Shown here: piece by piece, positions 1 to 8,962 of the stretch | Layout of the letters: each line of letters opens with the position of its first letter | Numbering within the stretch: position 1 is the stretch's first letter | Notes under the pieces: generated by a model | Told to the model about the DNA's origin: nothing | The model's database searches: none | Seen by the model: only the letters and a program-made list of their open reading frames with translations | Translations under genes and position numbers: made by a program | Source of the DNA: Ga0074130 sp035565355 | Lineage (GTDB): Bacteria; Pseudomonadota; Gammaproteobacteria; Burkholderiales; Rhodocyclaceae | Direction of reading: 5' to 3' | Assembly: GCA_035565355.1 (NCBI GenBank) | Contig: DATMSM010000084.1 | Location: forward strand, 1-38,026 | Length of the DNA stretch: 38,026 bases

Positions 1-786
1 CTCATCGTGCCGACCCTGGTCGGGCCGGAGCGCCGCATCCGCGCGACGGCCGAACAGCACGGCCTGGACCTGCATGGCTGCGTCCTGATCGATACCCCGC
101 ACAGCCATGCCTCCGCCGCGCATGCGGTCGCACTGGTGCGCGAGGGCCTGGCAGCGGCGCTAATGAAGGGTTCGCTACACACCGACGAACTCATGGGCGC
201 AGTGCTCGACCGCCACCTCGGCCTGCGCACCGATCACCGCATCAGCCATGTCTTCTACATGGACGTACCGCTTTACCCGAAACCGCTGATCCTCACCGAC
301 GCCGCCATCAATATCGAACCGACGCTGGAGGACAAGGTACACATCGTACAAAACGCCATCGACTTCGCCATCGTCATGGGCATTGCGGTCCCGAACGTGG
401 CACTGCTGGCCGCCGTCGAGACCGTGAACCCACGCATGCGCGCCACGCTGGATGCCGCCGTGCTGTGCAAGATGGCCGACCGCGGCCAGATCCGCGGCGG
501 CGTGCTGGACGGACCGCTGGCTTTTGATAACGCCGTCTCGGCGGAGGCGGCGAGCTGCAAGGGCATCTGCTCGCCCGTAGCCGGGCACGCCGATATCCTG
601 GTCGCGCCCGATATCGAATCAGCCAATATGCTGGCCAAGCAGCTCGAATACCTGGCCGACGCCATTACCGCCGGCCTGGTGCTGGGCGCACGCGTGCCCA
701 TCATCCTGACCTCACGCGCGGACAGCGCCGCCACCCGCCTGGCCTCGGCCGCCATCGCCGTGCGCTACGCCCAGGGGAGAAAATGA
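1..786 (+). CDS. Phosphate acetyl/butyryltransferase domain, 5'-truncated
   Basis: This is the C-terminal part of a phosphate acyltransferase, which swaps CoA for phosphate on an acyl-CoA to give an acyl phosphate. The reading frame is open to the left window edge, so the true start lies outside; the GTG at base 7 is internal. About 261 residues are visible, beginning LIVPTLVGPE and including the family-like segments MKGSLHTDELM and GPLAFDNAVS. The sequence resembles the Pta/Ptb fold and in particular the short acyltransferase part of bifunctional enoyl-CoA hydratase/phosphate acetyltransferases, so a hydratase domain may precede it; this cannot be seen here. Its stop codon overlaps the ATG of the acetate kinase gene, so the two enzymes are translationally coupled and act in sequence to make ATP from an acyl-CoA. 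Confidence 0.85.
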   Translation, partial: LIVPTLVGPERRIRATAEQHGLDLHGCVLIDTPHSHASAAHAVALVREGLAAALMKGSLHTDELMGAVLDRHLGLRTDHRISHVFYMDVPLYPKPLILTDAAINIEPTLEDKVHIVQNAIDFAIVMGIAVPNVALLAAVETVNPRMRATLDAAVLCKMADRGQIRGGVLDGPLAFDNAVSAEAASCKGICSPVAGHADILVAPDIESANMLAKQLEYLADAITAGLVLGARVPIILTSRADSAATRLASAAIAVRYAQGRK

Positions 787-1886
787 ACGCACTCCGCACC
801 GAAGACAGCGCCGCCCCCGCGGTGCGGCGGGATGAGCCGCAGCGCGAAAAAGCCGACGGCGCCGGCATCCTTGTCCTCAACGCCGGTTCCTCCACGCTCA
901 AGTACGCGCTCTACGATGCCGTGGGCCAGGCCATGCAACGCGGCAAACTGGAGCACGACGGCAGCGTGGACGACTTCTGCCGCGGTCTCTCCGGCCTGCT
1001 CGACTCGCTCGGCGGGATGCGCATCCGGGCCATCGGCCACCGCGTGGTTCACGGCGGCAAGGACTACGCCGCCCCCATCCTGCTTGACGCCCGCCACATC
1101 GACGCACTGCGCCGCCTGACGCCGCTGGCCCCGCTGCATCAGCCGCACAATCTGGCCGGGATCGACGCCATCAGCCGCCTGCTGCCGGAACTGCCCCAAG
1201 TAGCCTGCTTCGACACTGCCTTCCACCATGATCAGCCGGCGCTGGCGCGCCACCTCGGCCTGACCCGCGAACTCCATGAAGCCGGGGTACAACGCTACGG
1301 CTTCCACGGCCTCTCCTATGAGTACATCGCCGCGCAACTGCCGCAACACCTGGGTGCTGCCGCCGACGGCCGTGTCATCGTCGCCCATCTCGGCAGCGGC
1401 GCCTCGCTGTGCGCGCTGCGCGAGCGCCGCAGCGTCGCCACCACCATGGGTTTCTCGACGCTGGATGGCCTGCTCATGGCCACACGCTGCGGCACACTCG
1501 ATCCTGGCGTGCCGCTTTATCTGATGCAGGCCCGCAATATGGATGCAAACGCCATCGCCGATCTGCTCTATCAGCGCTCGGGTCTGCTTGGTGTTTCCGG
1601 TCTGTCCGGCGATATGCGCACCCTGCAGGCTTCGACCGCGCCGGCCGCGCGAGAAGCCATAGACTTGTTCTGCTACCGGGTCTGCCGCGAGATCGGCTCG
1701 CTTGCCGCCGCGCTCGGCGGTGTCGACGCCCTGGTGTTCACCGGCGGCATCGGCGAGCACGCGCACGAAATCCGCGAGCGCATCTGCGCCGAGCTGGGCT
1801 GGCTGGGCCGCGCCCTGGTCAAGCTGACCTTGGCGACCGACGAAGAGCAGGTCATCGCACAGCACACCGCCAGACTATGCACATGA
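783..1886 (+). CDS. ackA: Acetate kinase
   Basis: This cytoplasmic enzyme transfers phosphate between acetyl phosphate and ADP. Family motifs appear in order: LVLNAGSSTLKY near residue 32, GHRVVHGG, ACFDTAFHHDQP, RYGFHGLSYEYI, VAHLGSGASLCA, TTMGFSTLDGLLMATRCGTL, and VFTGGIGEHAHEIR. At 367 residues it is shorter than the usual ~400, mainly from a compact C-terminus. It also has about 28 unconserved, charged residues before the first beta strand. The ATG overlaps the stop of the upstream acyltransferase (ATGA), and a GGGGAG ribosome site sits just before it, which supports this start. It is the second gene of a Pta-Ack unit. Other short-chain acids such as propionate or butyrate are possible substrates, since the neighbour resembles both acetyl- and butyryl-transferases. 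Confidence 0.93.
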   Translation: MNALRTEDSAAPAVRRDEPQREKADGAGILVLNAGSSTLKYALYDAVGQAMQRGKLEHDGSVDDFCRGLSGLLDSLGGMRIRAIGHRVVHGGKDYAAPILLDARHIDALRRLTPLAPLHQPHNLAGIDAISRLLPELPQVACFDTAFHHDQPALARHLGLTRELHEAGVQRYGFHGLSYEYIAAQLPQHLGAAADGRVIVAHLGSGASLCALRERRSVATTMGFSTLDGLLMATRCGTLDPGVPLYLMQARNMDANAIADLLYQRSGLLGVSGLSGDMRTLQASTAPAAREAIDLFCYRVCREIGSLAAALGGVDALVFTGGIGEHAHEIRERICAELGWLGRALVKLTLATDEEQVIAQHTARLCT

Positions 1887-1918
1887 CATAAAAATAAAAC
1901 AGCAGGATGAAAAATGGC

Positions 1919-1927
1919 TGATATGAT
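1919..1927 (+). promoter_or_regulatory. Extended -10 promoter candidate for the sensor kinase operon
   Basis: TGaTATGAT is a good extended -10 element (TG, one base, then TATGAT at 1922-1927) in the 125-base gap between ackA and the sensor kinase. It follows an AT-rich run (roughly 1886-1900) and lies about 85 bases before the start codon. No convincing -35 is seen, which extended -10 promoters tolerate. Confidence 0.4.
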
Positions 1928-2011
1928 TTACGCATAACGCTGTATCGCAGGCGGCTATTGCACAAGCAATTCCCCGGTTCCGAGCATGGAAATGCGTAAT
2001 CAAGGAGCGGC

Positions 2012-4948
2012 ATGTCAGCACCCAGTATCCAGCGGTGGTTAGCCGAGTCTATTGCCGTCGTCCTCGCCTACTGGCTGACCGGACATGCGGTAATGCAGCT
2101 GCAGACCGGCATGGCAGGCGCCAACCTGCTCTGGCTGCCTGCCGGCGTCGCCTTGTCGGCGACGCTGATGCGTGGCGCGGCCGCCTTGCCGGCGATTGCG
2201 CTGGCGACCCTGTCCTTCAACCTCTACATCAGTCCGGCCAGCGCTTCCGCCCTGCAAGCCGTCGCCACGGCCATCATCATGGCGGCGGGCTCGAGCACAC
2301 AGGCCTGGGCCACGGCCTGGCTGCTGTTGCGGCGCAGCCCCAAGCTGCAGATCGCCAGCGTGGCCGACGCGCTGATTTTCATCCTGTGCGCCGCGCTCGG
2401 CTGCACCATCGCGGCCACTGTCGGTACGCTGGCGCTGAACCAGGGCATGTTCAGCGCCGGCAACCCGGGCCTGACCTGGCTCACTTGGCTGACCTGGTGG
2501 GTAGGCGATCTCAGCGGCATGCTCATCGTGGCCCCCGTCGCCATCGTGGTCCAACACTGGCGACGCGGTCGGCGCGAGTGGAGCCTGCTGTCCCTGCCCA
2601 TCATCGGCCTCGGATGCAGCTTCACCCTGGTGACTGCCTTCATCGTCAAGCACATCGACCACGATGCGCGCGTCAATGAGTTCATGTCCAGTGGGGTGGC
2701 CATGGGGCAGGCGCTGCAACGCACACTGGAAATCAGTTATCGCGATCTGGCGGCGCTGCATGCCTTCTTCTACAACATCACGCCGAACCGTGACGAGTTC
2801 CACCATTTCAGTGCCGGACTGCTCGCCCGCAACGGTCTGATCCGTTCCTTCAACTGGGCGCCCTACGTCACGCACGCGCAGCGTGCACGCTTCGAGACCG
2901 ACACCGGCCAGGCCGGCCAGAACCCCTATCGCATCTACGACCTGCAGGAAGACGGAAGCCATGCACCGGCCTCGGGCAGTGCGGAATACCTGCCGGTGTT
3001 GATGACCGAGCCCGCGTCGGCCAACCAGAAGGTCTTCGGCTTCAACCTGCTGTCCGACCCGACACGCCGCGATGCACTTGCGCTGTCCCGCTTTACCGCC
3101 GAGCCGCGCGCATCCGGTCTGGTCGATTTGGTCCGCGGAGGCAAGGCCGTCATTGTGTACTGGCCGGTCTATCGCAGCGAGTTCGCGCATGCGCCCGGAG
3201 CACACGATGTCGACGCACTGCGCGGCTATGTCAGCATGGCGCTGGAAATCGGCCGCCTGGCCGACGAAACACTGCGCCCCTTCGAGGCACGCAAGGCAGA
3301 AACCTGGCTGGTCGACGTCACCCGCCCCGACGCACCCGCACTGCTGTACCACCATATCGACGGCGCCGAAGCCCGGCCAGAACCCGGCGCGATACCGGAC
3401 ATGGAACAGTTGCGGCAGGGGATTTACCAGGAAACCGGGCACAGCTTCGCCGGCCGCGAATGGGTGCTGATCTCGCGGCCGCACGGACTCGACACTGGCC
3501 TCAGTACCAACGGGCAGTTCGTCGGCATTCTGATCGGCGGCCTCGGCTTCACCTTCATGCTCGCCCTCTACATGATCGGCCGTCAGCGCAGCGAGCACGA
3601 GCTTAAGGCGCGCGACGACCGGCTCATGAGCCAGAACGCCGTACTCACCCAGCTGGCGCGCTCCAGCCTGACTCCGGAAATCACGCTGGAGCGACAACTG
3701 GAAGAACTGATCGCGACCTCGGCGGGGACCCTTAAGGCCGAGCGCGTCAGCATCTGGATGCTCGACGAAAGCCGCCGCAAGCTGAGTTGTTCGATGATGT
3801 TCACCCACAGCACCGGGGAAATCACCAGGGGCCTGACGCTAGATATCGAGAACGCACCGAACTATTTCGCCACGCTCTATGAAGGCCGCGGCTTCGCCGC
3901 CGACAATGCACAGACAGATGCCCGTACCCAGGAGTTCGCCGACAGCTATCTCAAGCCGCTGGGCATCACCTCGATGATGGACGTGCCCCTGCGCGTCGGC
4001 GGCAAGCTGGCTGGCGTCATTTGTCACGAACACGTCGGCCCGGCCCGAAAATGGGCTGCGGACGAGCAGAACTTCGCAGCCTCGATTGGCGATCTGGCGT
4101 CGCTGATGATCGAGGGCGACAAACGCAACACTGCCGAGAAGGCACTCCAGGAAGCCTACCAGGCGCTCGAGCTCAAGGTCCAGGCGCGCACCGAGGAGTT
4201 GCGCACGGCCAACGAAAGACTGCGCCAGCTCGACCAGCTGAAATCCATGTTCATCGCCTCGATGTCGCACGAACTGCGTACCCCGCTCAACTCCATCATC
4301 GGCTTCACCGGCGTGGTGCTGCAGGGCATTTCAGGGCCGCTATCGGATAAGCAGCAGGACCATCTGGGGCGCGTATACGGCTCCGCCAAGCATCTGCTCG
4401 CCCTGATCACCGACGTGATCGACATCTCCAAGATTGAGGCCGGCTATGCCGACGTCTATATTGAAACCTTTCCGCTCAATCAACTGATCGAGGAGGCCGT
4501 CGCCGTGATCCAGCCGCAGCGCCTGGAGAAGGGCCTGGGGATGGAGGTGCAGATGAGCGGGCTGAGTGAGACGGTCGTACTCAGCACTGATCGCAAACGC
4601 CTGCTGCAATGTCTGCTCAACCTGCTCAGCAATGCCGTCAAGTATTCGGAACAAGGCACCGTGCGCGTGCGTTGCCAAGCCGAAGCCGAACGCGTGATGA
4701 TCGAAGTATCGGACGAGGGTATCGGCATTGCGCCCGAAGCACTCGCCAAGCTGTTCCAACCCTTCGAACGTATCGACACCCACCTGCGCATCAAGACGCC
4801 TGGAACAGGGCTGGGGCTGTATCTGACACGCAAGATCGTGACCGACCTGCTGCACGGCGACATCAGCGCCGAGAGTGAGGCCGGCAGGGGCAGCACCTTC
4901 CGTCTGTGGGTACCGCTCGTACTCGAGGCGCCGCCCCGCAACACATGA
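2012..4948 (+). CDS. MASE1-CHASE-GAF sensor histidine kinase
   Basis: A 978-residue membrane sensor kinase. Residues ~10-185 form a multi-helix MASE1-like membrane domain, followed by another helix near 195-212. A periplasmic CHASE-like domain covers ~220-490 (note SFNWAPYVTHAQRARFE), then a helix at ~505-525. A cytoplasmic GAF domain follows (~545-690), then a coiled coil (~695-735). The HisKA box SMSHELRTPLNSIIGF carries the phospho-accepting His753. The ATPase domain has the N box (Asn874 in LLNLLSNAVKYSEQG), the G1 box with Asp901 (SDEGIGIAPE) and GTGLGLYLTRKI. There is no attached receiver, but a receiver gene follows directly. The start is supported by AAGGAG 5 bases upstream. CHASE domains sense small extracellular ligands, but the ligand here is unknown. 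It likely phosphorylates the two downstream receivers. Confidence 0.9.
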   Translation: MSAPSIQRWLAESIAVVLAYWLTGHAVMQLQTGMAGANLLWLPAGVALSATLMRGAAALPAIALATLSFNLYISPASASALQAVATAIIMAAGSSTQAWATAWLLLRRSPKLQIASVADALIFILCAALGCTIAATVGTLALNQGMFSAGNPGLTWLTWLTWWVGDLSGMLIVAPVAIVVQHWRRGRREWSLLSLPIIGLGCSFTLVTAFIVKHIDHDARVNEFMSSGVAMGQALQRTLEISYRDLAALHAFFYNITPNRDEFHHFSAGLLARNGLIRSFNWAPYVTHAQRARFETDTGQAGQNPYRIYDLQEDGSHAPASGSAEYLPVLMTEPASANQKVFGFNLLSDPTRRDALALSRFTAEPRASGLVDLVRGGKAVIVYWPVYRSEFAHAPGAHDVDALRGYVSMALEIGRLADETLRPFEARKAETWLVDVTRPDAPALLYHHIDGAEARPEPGAIPDMEQLRQGIYQETGHSFAGREWVLISRPHGLDTGLSTNGQFVGILIGGLGFTFMLALYMIGRQRSEHELKARDDRLMSQNAVLTQLARSSLTPEITLERQLEELIATSAGTLKAERVSIWMLDESRRKLSCSMMFTHSTGEITRGLTLDIENAPNYFATLYEGRGFAADNAQTDARTQEFADSYLKPLGITSMMDVPLRVGGKLAGVICHEHVGPARKWAADEQNFAASIGDLASLMIEGDKRNTAEKALQEAYQALELKVQARTEELRTANERLRQLDQLKSMFIASMSHELRTPLNSIIGFTGVVLQGISGPLSDKQQDHLGRVYGSAKHLLALITDVIDISKIEAGYADVYIETFPLNQLIEEAVAVIQPQRLEKGLGMEVQMSGLSETVVLSTDRKRLLQCLLNLLSNAVKYSEQGTVRVRCQAEAERVMIEVSDEGIGIAPEALAKLFQPFERIDTHLRIKTPGTGLGLYLTRKIVTDLLHGDISAESEAGRGSTFRLWVPLVLEAPPRNT

Positions 4949-4959
4949 AGGAAACAGGT

Positions 4960-5331
4960 ATGCAGACCGCACTGGTTATTGAAGACAACGAAAACAATAT
5001 GGAGCTGATCACCTTCATCCTGGAGGCGCACGGCTACACCACCCTGCGCGCGATGACGGGCAGCGAAGGTGTTGTCATGGCCCAGTCGGCGGCACCCGAC
5101 TTCGTCCTCCTCGACATCCAGCTGCCCGACATGGACGGCGCCGAAGTGCTCCAGGCCATACGTGCCACCGACATCGGCCGCGGCATGCCGATCATCGCCG
5201 TGACCTCCTACGCCATGTCAGGCGACCGCGACCGGCTGCTGGCCGCCGGCTGCAGTGGCTATATCGAAAAACCCATAGACCCGCTGCTCATCATCAACCA
5301 GGTGCAAGGCATCCTCGAAAGAAGCCGATGA
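4960..5331 (+). CDS. Single-domain CheY-like response regulator
   Basis: A 123-residue stand-alone receiver with all key residues: acidic pair Glu8/Asp9, phospho-acceptor Asp52 (FVLLDIQLPDMDG), Thr82 and Lys104 (IEKPID). It has no output domain, so it acts by protein contact or as a phosphate shuttle. I chose the ATG at 4960 because GAAGGAAA lies at the right spacing. An in-frame ATG at 4945 that overlaps the kinase stop is a possible alternative and would add five residues. It sits between the sensor kinase and the REC-PAS-GGDEF-EAL gene, whose ATG overlaps its stop, so the three genes are almost surely cotranscribed. The sequence resembles the DivK-like receivers often found beside hybrid kinases. 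Confidence 0.9.
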   Translation: MQTALVIEDNENNMELITFILEAHGYTTLRAMTGSEGVVMAQSAAPDFVLLDIQLPDMDGAEVLQAIRATDIGRGMPIIAVTSYAMSGDRDRLLAAGCSGYIEKPIDPLLIINQVQGILERSR

Positions 5332-7511
5332 ATATCCTGATCGCTGAAGACGACGAAAACTCAAGGCTTCTGCTCGAAGCCATCCTCCTCTCGCTCGGGC
5401 ATACGGTGCTCTGTGCCGCCGATGGCAGGCAAGCCTGGCAAATGGCGCAGGACAGTCAAGCCGATCTCGTCATCACCGACATTCTGATGCCGGGCATGGA
5501 CGGCTTTGAACTGTGCCGGCGCATCCGCCGCACCGATGGGCTCAAGCAGATCCCCATCATCGTTTACTCCGCCACCTATGTGGACCGGCGCGACGAGCAA
5601 ATGGCGCTGGCGGCCGGTGCCAACCGCTTTATCGTCAAACCCATCGAGCCCACCGCAATGGTGCGCCAGATCGAGGAACTGGCTGCCGAAAAGCCGGCGC
5701 CCAAGGAGAGCCTATACAGCGAATCCGAGCTCAATGCCATGCACGTCGACCGCTTGCAGGCCAAGCTGCGGCGCAAGCTGATCCAGCTGGGACGCGAGCG
5801 CATGGCGCTGCGCAACAGCGAGGAGCGCCTGCGCCTGGCACTGGCTGCCGCCGACCTGGGGGTCTTCGAATGGCGGCTCGATACCAACGAGCTCAAGCTC
5901 GACGGCAAGGTCAACGAGCTGATGACCGGCATGCCGGGCGTGCCCCGTACCAGCTGGCTGGACCTCATTGAGCGCATCCATCCGGACGATAGAGGCGAAC
6001 TGGCCGGCCTCAAGAACCACCTGCTGCGCCATCACGACAGCCACGCCCTGGTCGTGCGCCTGCTGCGGCCCAACGGCGAGCTGCGCTGGATAGACATGAA
6101 CTTGCAGCGCATGCCAGACGACAACTTCACAGCCCCGCCGCGTGCCATCGGTGTCGTCCGCGATATCACGCACGAGCAGCAGCTATCCGAGCGGCTGCAC
6201 AAGAGCGTTACCGACTTTGATCACCTGACCCGCCACGATGCACTGACCGGCCTGCCCAATCGCCTGCTCTTCAACGCCCTGATCGATCAGGCGCTGCTGG
6301 CCGGCGATGGCGGCAAGTGCGCCGTGTTGCTGATCGACCTCGATTCCTTCAAACACATCAACGACAGCCTCGGCCATGCCTTCGGCGACGCCCTCCTGGT
6401 GCTGCTGGCAGAACGCATACGCGGTGCGCTGCGCGCCGGCGATCAGGCAGCGCGCTTCGGCAGCGATGAATTCGCCGTCGTCATGCAGAACGTGCGCGAT
6501 CGCGAGCAGGTCGCCAACGCAGCCCAGAAGCTCCTGTATGCACTGTCCGAGCCGACCGAGCTCAATGACGAACGCCTGACCCTCTCGGCCACCATCGGCA
6601 TCGCCTTTGCACCCGATGACGGCGAAGATCGCCATGCCTTGTTACGGGCCGCCGATACCGCACTGCATGCGGCCAAGGAGCAAGGCAAGAATCGCTACTG
6701 CTTCCACACGCCCGCCATGAGCCAGCGCGCCAACGAAGTGCACCACATCGAGCAGGGACTGAAGCGCGCACTCGAACACGGCCACCTGCGCCTGCATTAC
6801 CAGCCCCAGCTCAACCTGACCAACGGCGAATTGATCGGCCTTGAGGCATTGGTACGCTGGCAGCATCCGATCGAGGGCCTGATTTCACCGGGCCGCTTCA
6901 TTCCGGTGGCCGAAACGAGCGACATGATCAGCCATATCGGCCGCTGGGTGCTGCGCGCCGCCTGCGCCGAATGCCGACCCTGGATCGATACTTATCAGAA
7001 CCGGCTGCGCCTGTCTGTGAATGTCTCGGCACGTCAGCTGGTCAATGAAGACTTCATCGACGACTTGCGCTCAATCCTCGCGGAGACCGGCTTCCCGGCC
7101 AAGTGCCTGGAACTGGAGCTGACCGAGAGCACCCTGCAGCTGGTGGAAACCAGTCCGCGCCTGCTACACGAGATCAAGTCGCTCGGCATCTCGCTTGCCA
7201 TCGACGACTTCGGCACCGGCTACTCCTCGCTCAGCGTCCTCAAGACCCTGCCCATCGACAGGCTCAAGATCGACCAGGGCTTCGTCCGCGACCTGACGAG
7301 CGACGCCAACGACGTCGCCATCGTCGAGGCCATCCTCGGCATGAGCCGCACCCTGGGCCTGCACGTCATCGCCGAGGGCGTGGAAACAGAGGCACAGCTG
7401 TCCATCCTGCAACAACTCGGCTGCGAGGCGGGACAAGGCTATCTGTTCAGCCGCCCGATCCCGCCGCCGGAACTAGAACTCTGGTTACAACGTACCCAGT
7501 TGCCGGCCTGA
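5328..7511 (+). CDS. REC-PAS-GGDEF-EAL c-di-GMP signalling protein
   Basis: A 727-residue cytoplasmic response regulator that probably controls c-di-GMP. The receiver (1-125) keeps Asp51 as phospho-acceptor and Lys104. After a short coiled segment, a PAS-like sensor covers ~165-285 (LGVFEWRLDTNELKL to VVRDITHEQQ). The GGDEF domain (~300-460) has GSDEF at 378-382 in place of GGDEF, so cyclase activity is doubtful. The EAL domain (~475-720) is intact, with EAL at 506-508 followed by VRWQHP, LELTES, DDFGTGYSSL (Asp626/Asp627), the KIDQGFV lysine, and AEGVET. The best reading is a phosphorylation-controlled c-di-GMP phosphodiesterase whose GGDEF part may bind GTP as a regulator. Its ATG overlaps the stop of the single receiver upstream, coupling it to the MASE1-CHASE kinase. 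Confidence 0.92.
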   Translation: MNILIAEDDENSRLLLEAILLSLGHTVLCAADGRQAWQMAQDSQADLVITDILMPGMDGFELCRRIRRTDGLKQIPIIVYSATYVDRRDEQMALAAGANRFIVKPIEPTAMVRQIEELAAEKPAPKESLYSESELNAMHVDRLQAKLRRKLIQLGRERMALRNSEERLRLALAAADLGVFEWRLDTNELKLDGKVNELMTGMPGVPRTSWLDLIERIHPDDRGELAGLKNHLLRHHDSHALVVRLLRPNGELRWIDMNLQRMPDDNFTAPPRAIGVVRDITHEQQLSERLHKSVTDFDHLTRHDALTGLPNRLLFNALIDQALLAGDGGKCAVLLIDLDSFKHINDSLGHAFGDALLVLLAERIRGALRAGDQAARFGSDEFAVVMQNVRDREQVANAAQKLLYALSEPTELNDERLTLSATIGIAFAPDDGEDRHALLRAADTALHAAKEQGKNRYCFHTPAMSQRANEVHHIEQGLKRALEHGHLRLHYQPQLNLTNGELIGLEALVRWQHPIEGLISPGRFIPVAETSDMISHIGRWVLRAACAECRPWIDTYQNRLRLSVNVSARQLVNEDFIDDLRSILAETGFPAKCLELELTESTLQLVETSPRLLHEIKSLGISLAIDDFGTGYSSLSVLKTLPIDRLKIDQGFVRDLTSDANDVAIVEAILGMSRTLGLHVIAEGVETEAQLSILQQLGCEAGQGYLFSRPIPPPELELWLQRTQLPA

Positions 7512-7526
7512 AACCCGACGTACAAT
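7500..7526 (+). promoter_or_regulatory. Weak sigma-70-type promoter candidate for the TonB-like gene
   Basis: TACAAT at 7521-7526 is a good -10 match about 60 bases before the GTG start of the TonB-like gene. The best -35 candidate, TTGCCG at 7500-7505, is only 15 bases away and overlaps the end of the previous gene. The spacing is short, so the call rests mainly on the -10. Confidence 0.35.
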
Positions 7527-7585
7527 CCGCGGTCTGACTCAGACGTCCAATATCGCCCGTCCGGCCGGCCGGGCCTGCCCTCACT

Positions 7586-8383
7586 GTGCTGTCCCTTACT
7601 CAGGCGCTGCTCGCCGCAGAACGGCGGGCGGCCAGCAAGCGCAAATCACTACGCATCGCTCTCGCGCTCTCACTGGCGCTGCATGCGCTCGCCATTTTTT
7701 ACCCGCTGCTGCTGGATCAACCGCTGGGCGGCGCGGACGAATCGCGCTATCACGTCCAGGCCCCGCTGCAGGCGCGCATCCACAGGCGCGCCCAGCTCGC
7801 GCCGCCGCCCGCTGCCACACAGCCGACACCGGCACAGCAGAAGGACTCACGCACCAAGGTACTGAGCAGCAAGCAGGGGAAATGGCGCACGCAGGCGCCG
7901 CCGGCAGAAAAGCAGCCTAGCGGGGCCGAACTCGCGGCACGCGCACTGGCCATGGCGCGCGGTATGGGCCGTGTTGAAGAAGACGCTGGCGAAGACGCGG
8001 AGTCCACACGCCAGGAAGCCAAGCTCAAGGAAATCGACCCGCTCAGTCTGGATTGGTATTTCAATTCATTTATCACCAAGCTGAACAGAAGCGCGCGCTT
8101 TGTTGAGCGGCCTGCTCCCTCCAAGGGATACCGCGCCGCCGAAGTCCAGCTCATCATCAACCGCGAAGGCAAGCTGGTCGACTACAAGATCATCCGCGCG
8201 GCAGACCGCCACATCGAAGTCGCCTACATCGAAGCCATCGCCCGGCAGGCGGCGCCGTTCGCGCCCTTCCCGGCCGATATCGCCAAGAAGACCGATACGC
8301 TGCCGCTGACCATCTGCATCCAGCCGCCGGGCGACGCCGGCAGCAGCTTCGGCTTTACACGAACCGGCAGCAAGCGCTGCTAG
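7586..8383 (+). CDS. TonB-like energy transducer, orphan
   Basis: A 265-residue inner-membrane protein with TonB layout. The single N-terminal helix (~22-43) contains Ser29 and His33 with the S-x3-H spacing that TonB uses to contact ExbB/ExbD. A periplasmic Pro/Ala/Gln-rich spacer follows (~58-125). The C-terminal domain (~145-250) ends in a TonB-type fold, with GYRAAEVQLIINREGKLVDYKI and a helix AYIEAIARQAAPFAPFP. Translation starts at GTG, since no ATG precedes the membrane helix. No exbB/exbD or TonB-dependent receptor is in the window, so it would have to use partners encoded elsewhere. Two cysteines near the end (TICIQ and the last residue) are unusual. A TolA-like role is less likely, since the spacer is short and not helical. 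Confidence 0.75.
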   Translation: MLSLTQALLAAERRAASKRKSLRIALALSLALHALAIFYPLLLDQPLGGADESRYHVQAPLQARIHRRAQLAPPPAATQPTPAQQKDSRTKVLSSKQGKWRTQAPPAEKQPSGAELAARALAMARGMGRVEEDAGEDAESTRQEAKLKEIDPLSLDWYFNSFITKLNRSARFVERPAPSKGYRAAEVQLIINREGKLVDYKIIRAADRHIEVAYIEAIARQAAPFAPFPADIAKKTDTLPLTICIQPPGDAGSSFGFTRTGSKRC

Positions 8384-8409
8384 CGCACCAGCAGTCCAGG
8401 CTCGCAACC

Positions 8410-8438
8410 TTGGGGTTGTCGCGAAGCCCTGCTACACT
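8410..8438 (+). promoter_or_regulatory. Weak promoter candidate for the GAF/pseudo-receiver pair
   Basis: TACACT at 8433-8438 with TTGGGG at 8410-8415 and a 17-base spacer lies 30 bases before the ATG at 8468. The -35 half matches poorly, so this is tentative. Confidence 0.3.
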
Positions 8439-8467
8439 GAAACAACGGTTAAGAAGAACGACATGGA

Positions 8468-8962
8468 ATGAAAACGGCCCCGCTCCCGCCCAACGAAAAA
8501 GAACGCTTGGCCGCACTGCACGCGCTGCTCATTCTCGATACGCCGCCCGAACAGCGCTTCGACCGGATCACCGAATTCGCCGCCAGCGAGTTCGATGCAC
8601 CGATTGCACTGATCTCGCTGGTTGATGAGAATCGCCAGTGGTTCAAGTCCAAGGTCGGGCTCGACGTCTGCGAGACATCACGTGATCTGGCGTTCTGCGC
8701 CCACGCCCTGCTGTCGAGCGCGCCTCTGATCATCCCGGATACTCTCAAGGACGAGCGTTTTGCCGACAACCCGCTGGTTCTCGGCCCGCCGCACATTCGT
8801 TTCTATACAGGCATGCCGCTGCTGATGTCATCCGGACTCGCGGCCGGCACCCTCTGCATCATCGACACCAAGCCGCGTGAACTGGATGCCACCGATCTGG
8901 CCATACTCACAACTTTGCGCGACCTCGCCGTCAACGAGTTGCTGGAGCGAGGGGGGATATGA
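8468..8962 (+). CDS. Stand-alone GAF domain protein
   Basis: A 164-residue soluble protein made almost wholly of one GAF domain. It carries the pattern typical of GAF modules at the head of bacterial sensor kinases and diguanylate cyclases: LLILDTPPEQRFDRIT, ISLVDENRQWFKSKVGL, SRDLAFCAHALL, IRFYTGMPL and GTLCIIDTKPREL. The Cys and His in FCAHAL may bind a ligand or sense redox, by analogy only. No catalytic domain is attached. Its stop overlaps the ATG of the next gene, a degenerate receiver, so the pair probably acts as a split sensor with an unknown partner. Ribosome site is weak (AAGAA before the ATG). Confidence 0.85.
   Translation: MKTAPLPPNEKERLAALHALLILDTPPEQRFDRITEFAASEFDAPIALISLVDENRQWFKSKVGLDVCETSRDLAFCAHALLSSAPLIIPDTLKDERFADNPLVLGPPHIRFYTGMPLLMSSGLAAGTLCIIDTKPRELDATDLAILTTLRDLAVNELLERGGI

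Noticed and set aside
765..1865. Long minus-strand open frame opposite acetate kinase
   Set aside because: It mirrors a well-supported kinase gene; its translation is low-complexity Gly/Ala/Gln/His of the type made by antisense frames in GC-rich DNA.
1952..1963. 12-base sequence GCGGCTATTGCA repeated near 29435
   Set aside because: A shared 12-mer is expected many times by chance in 38 kb; no longer similarity surrounds it.
2039..3808. 589-residue minus-strand open frame opposite the sensor kinase
   Set aside because: No domain is recognisable, and the opposite strand carries a complete MASE1-CHASE-GAF kinase.
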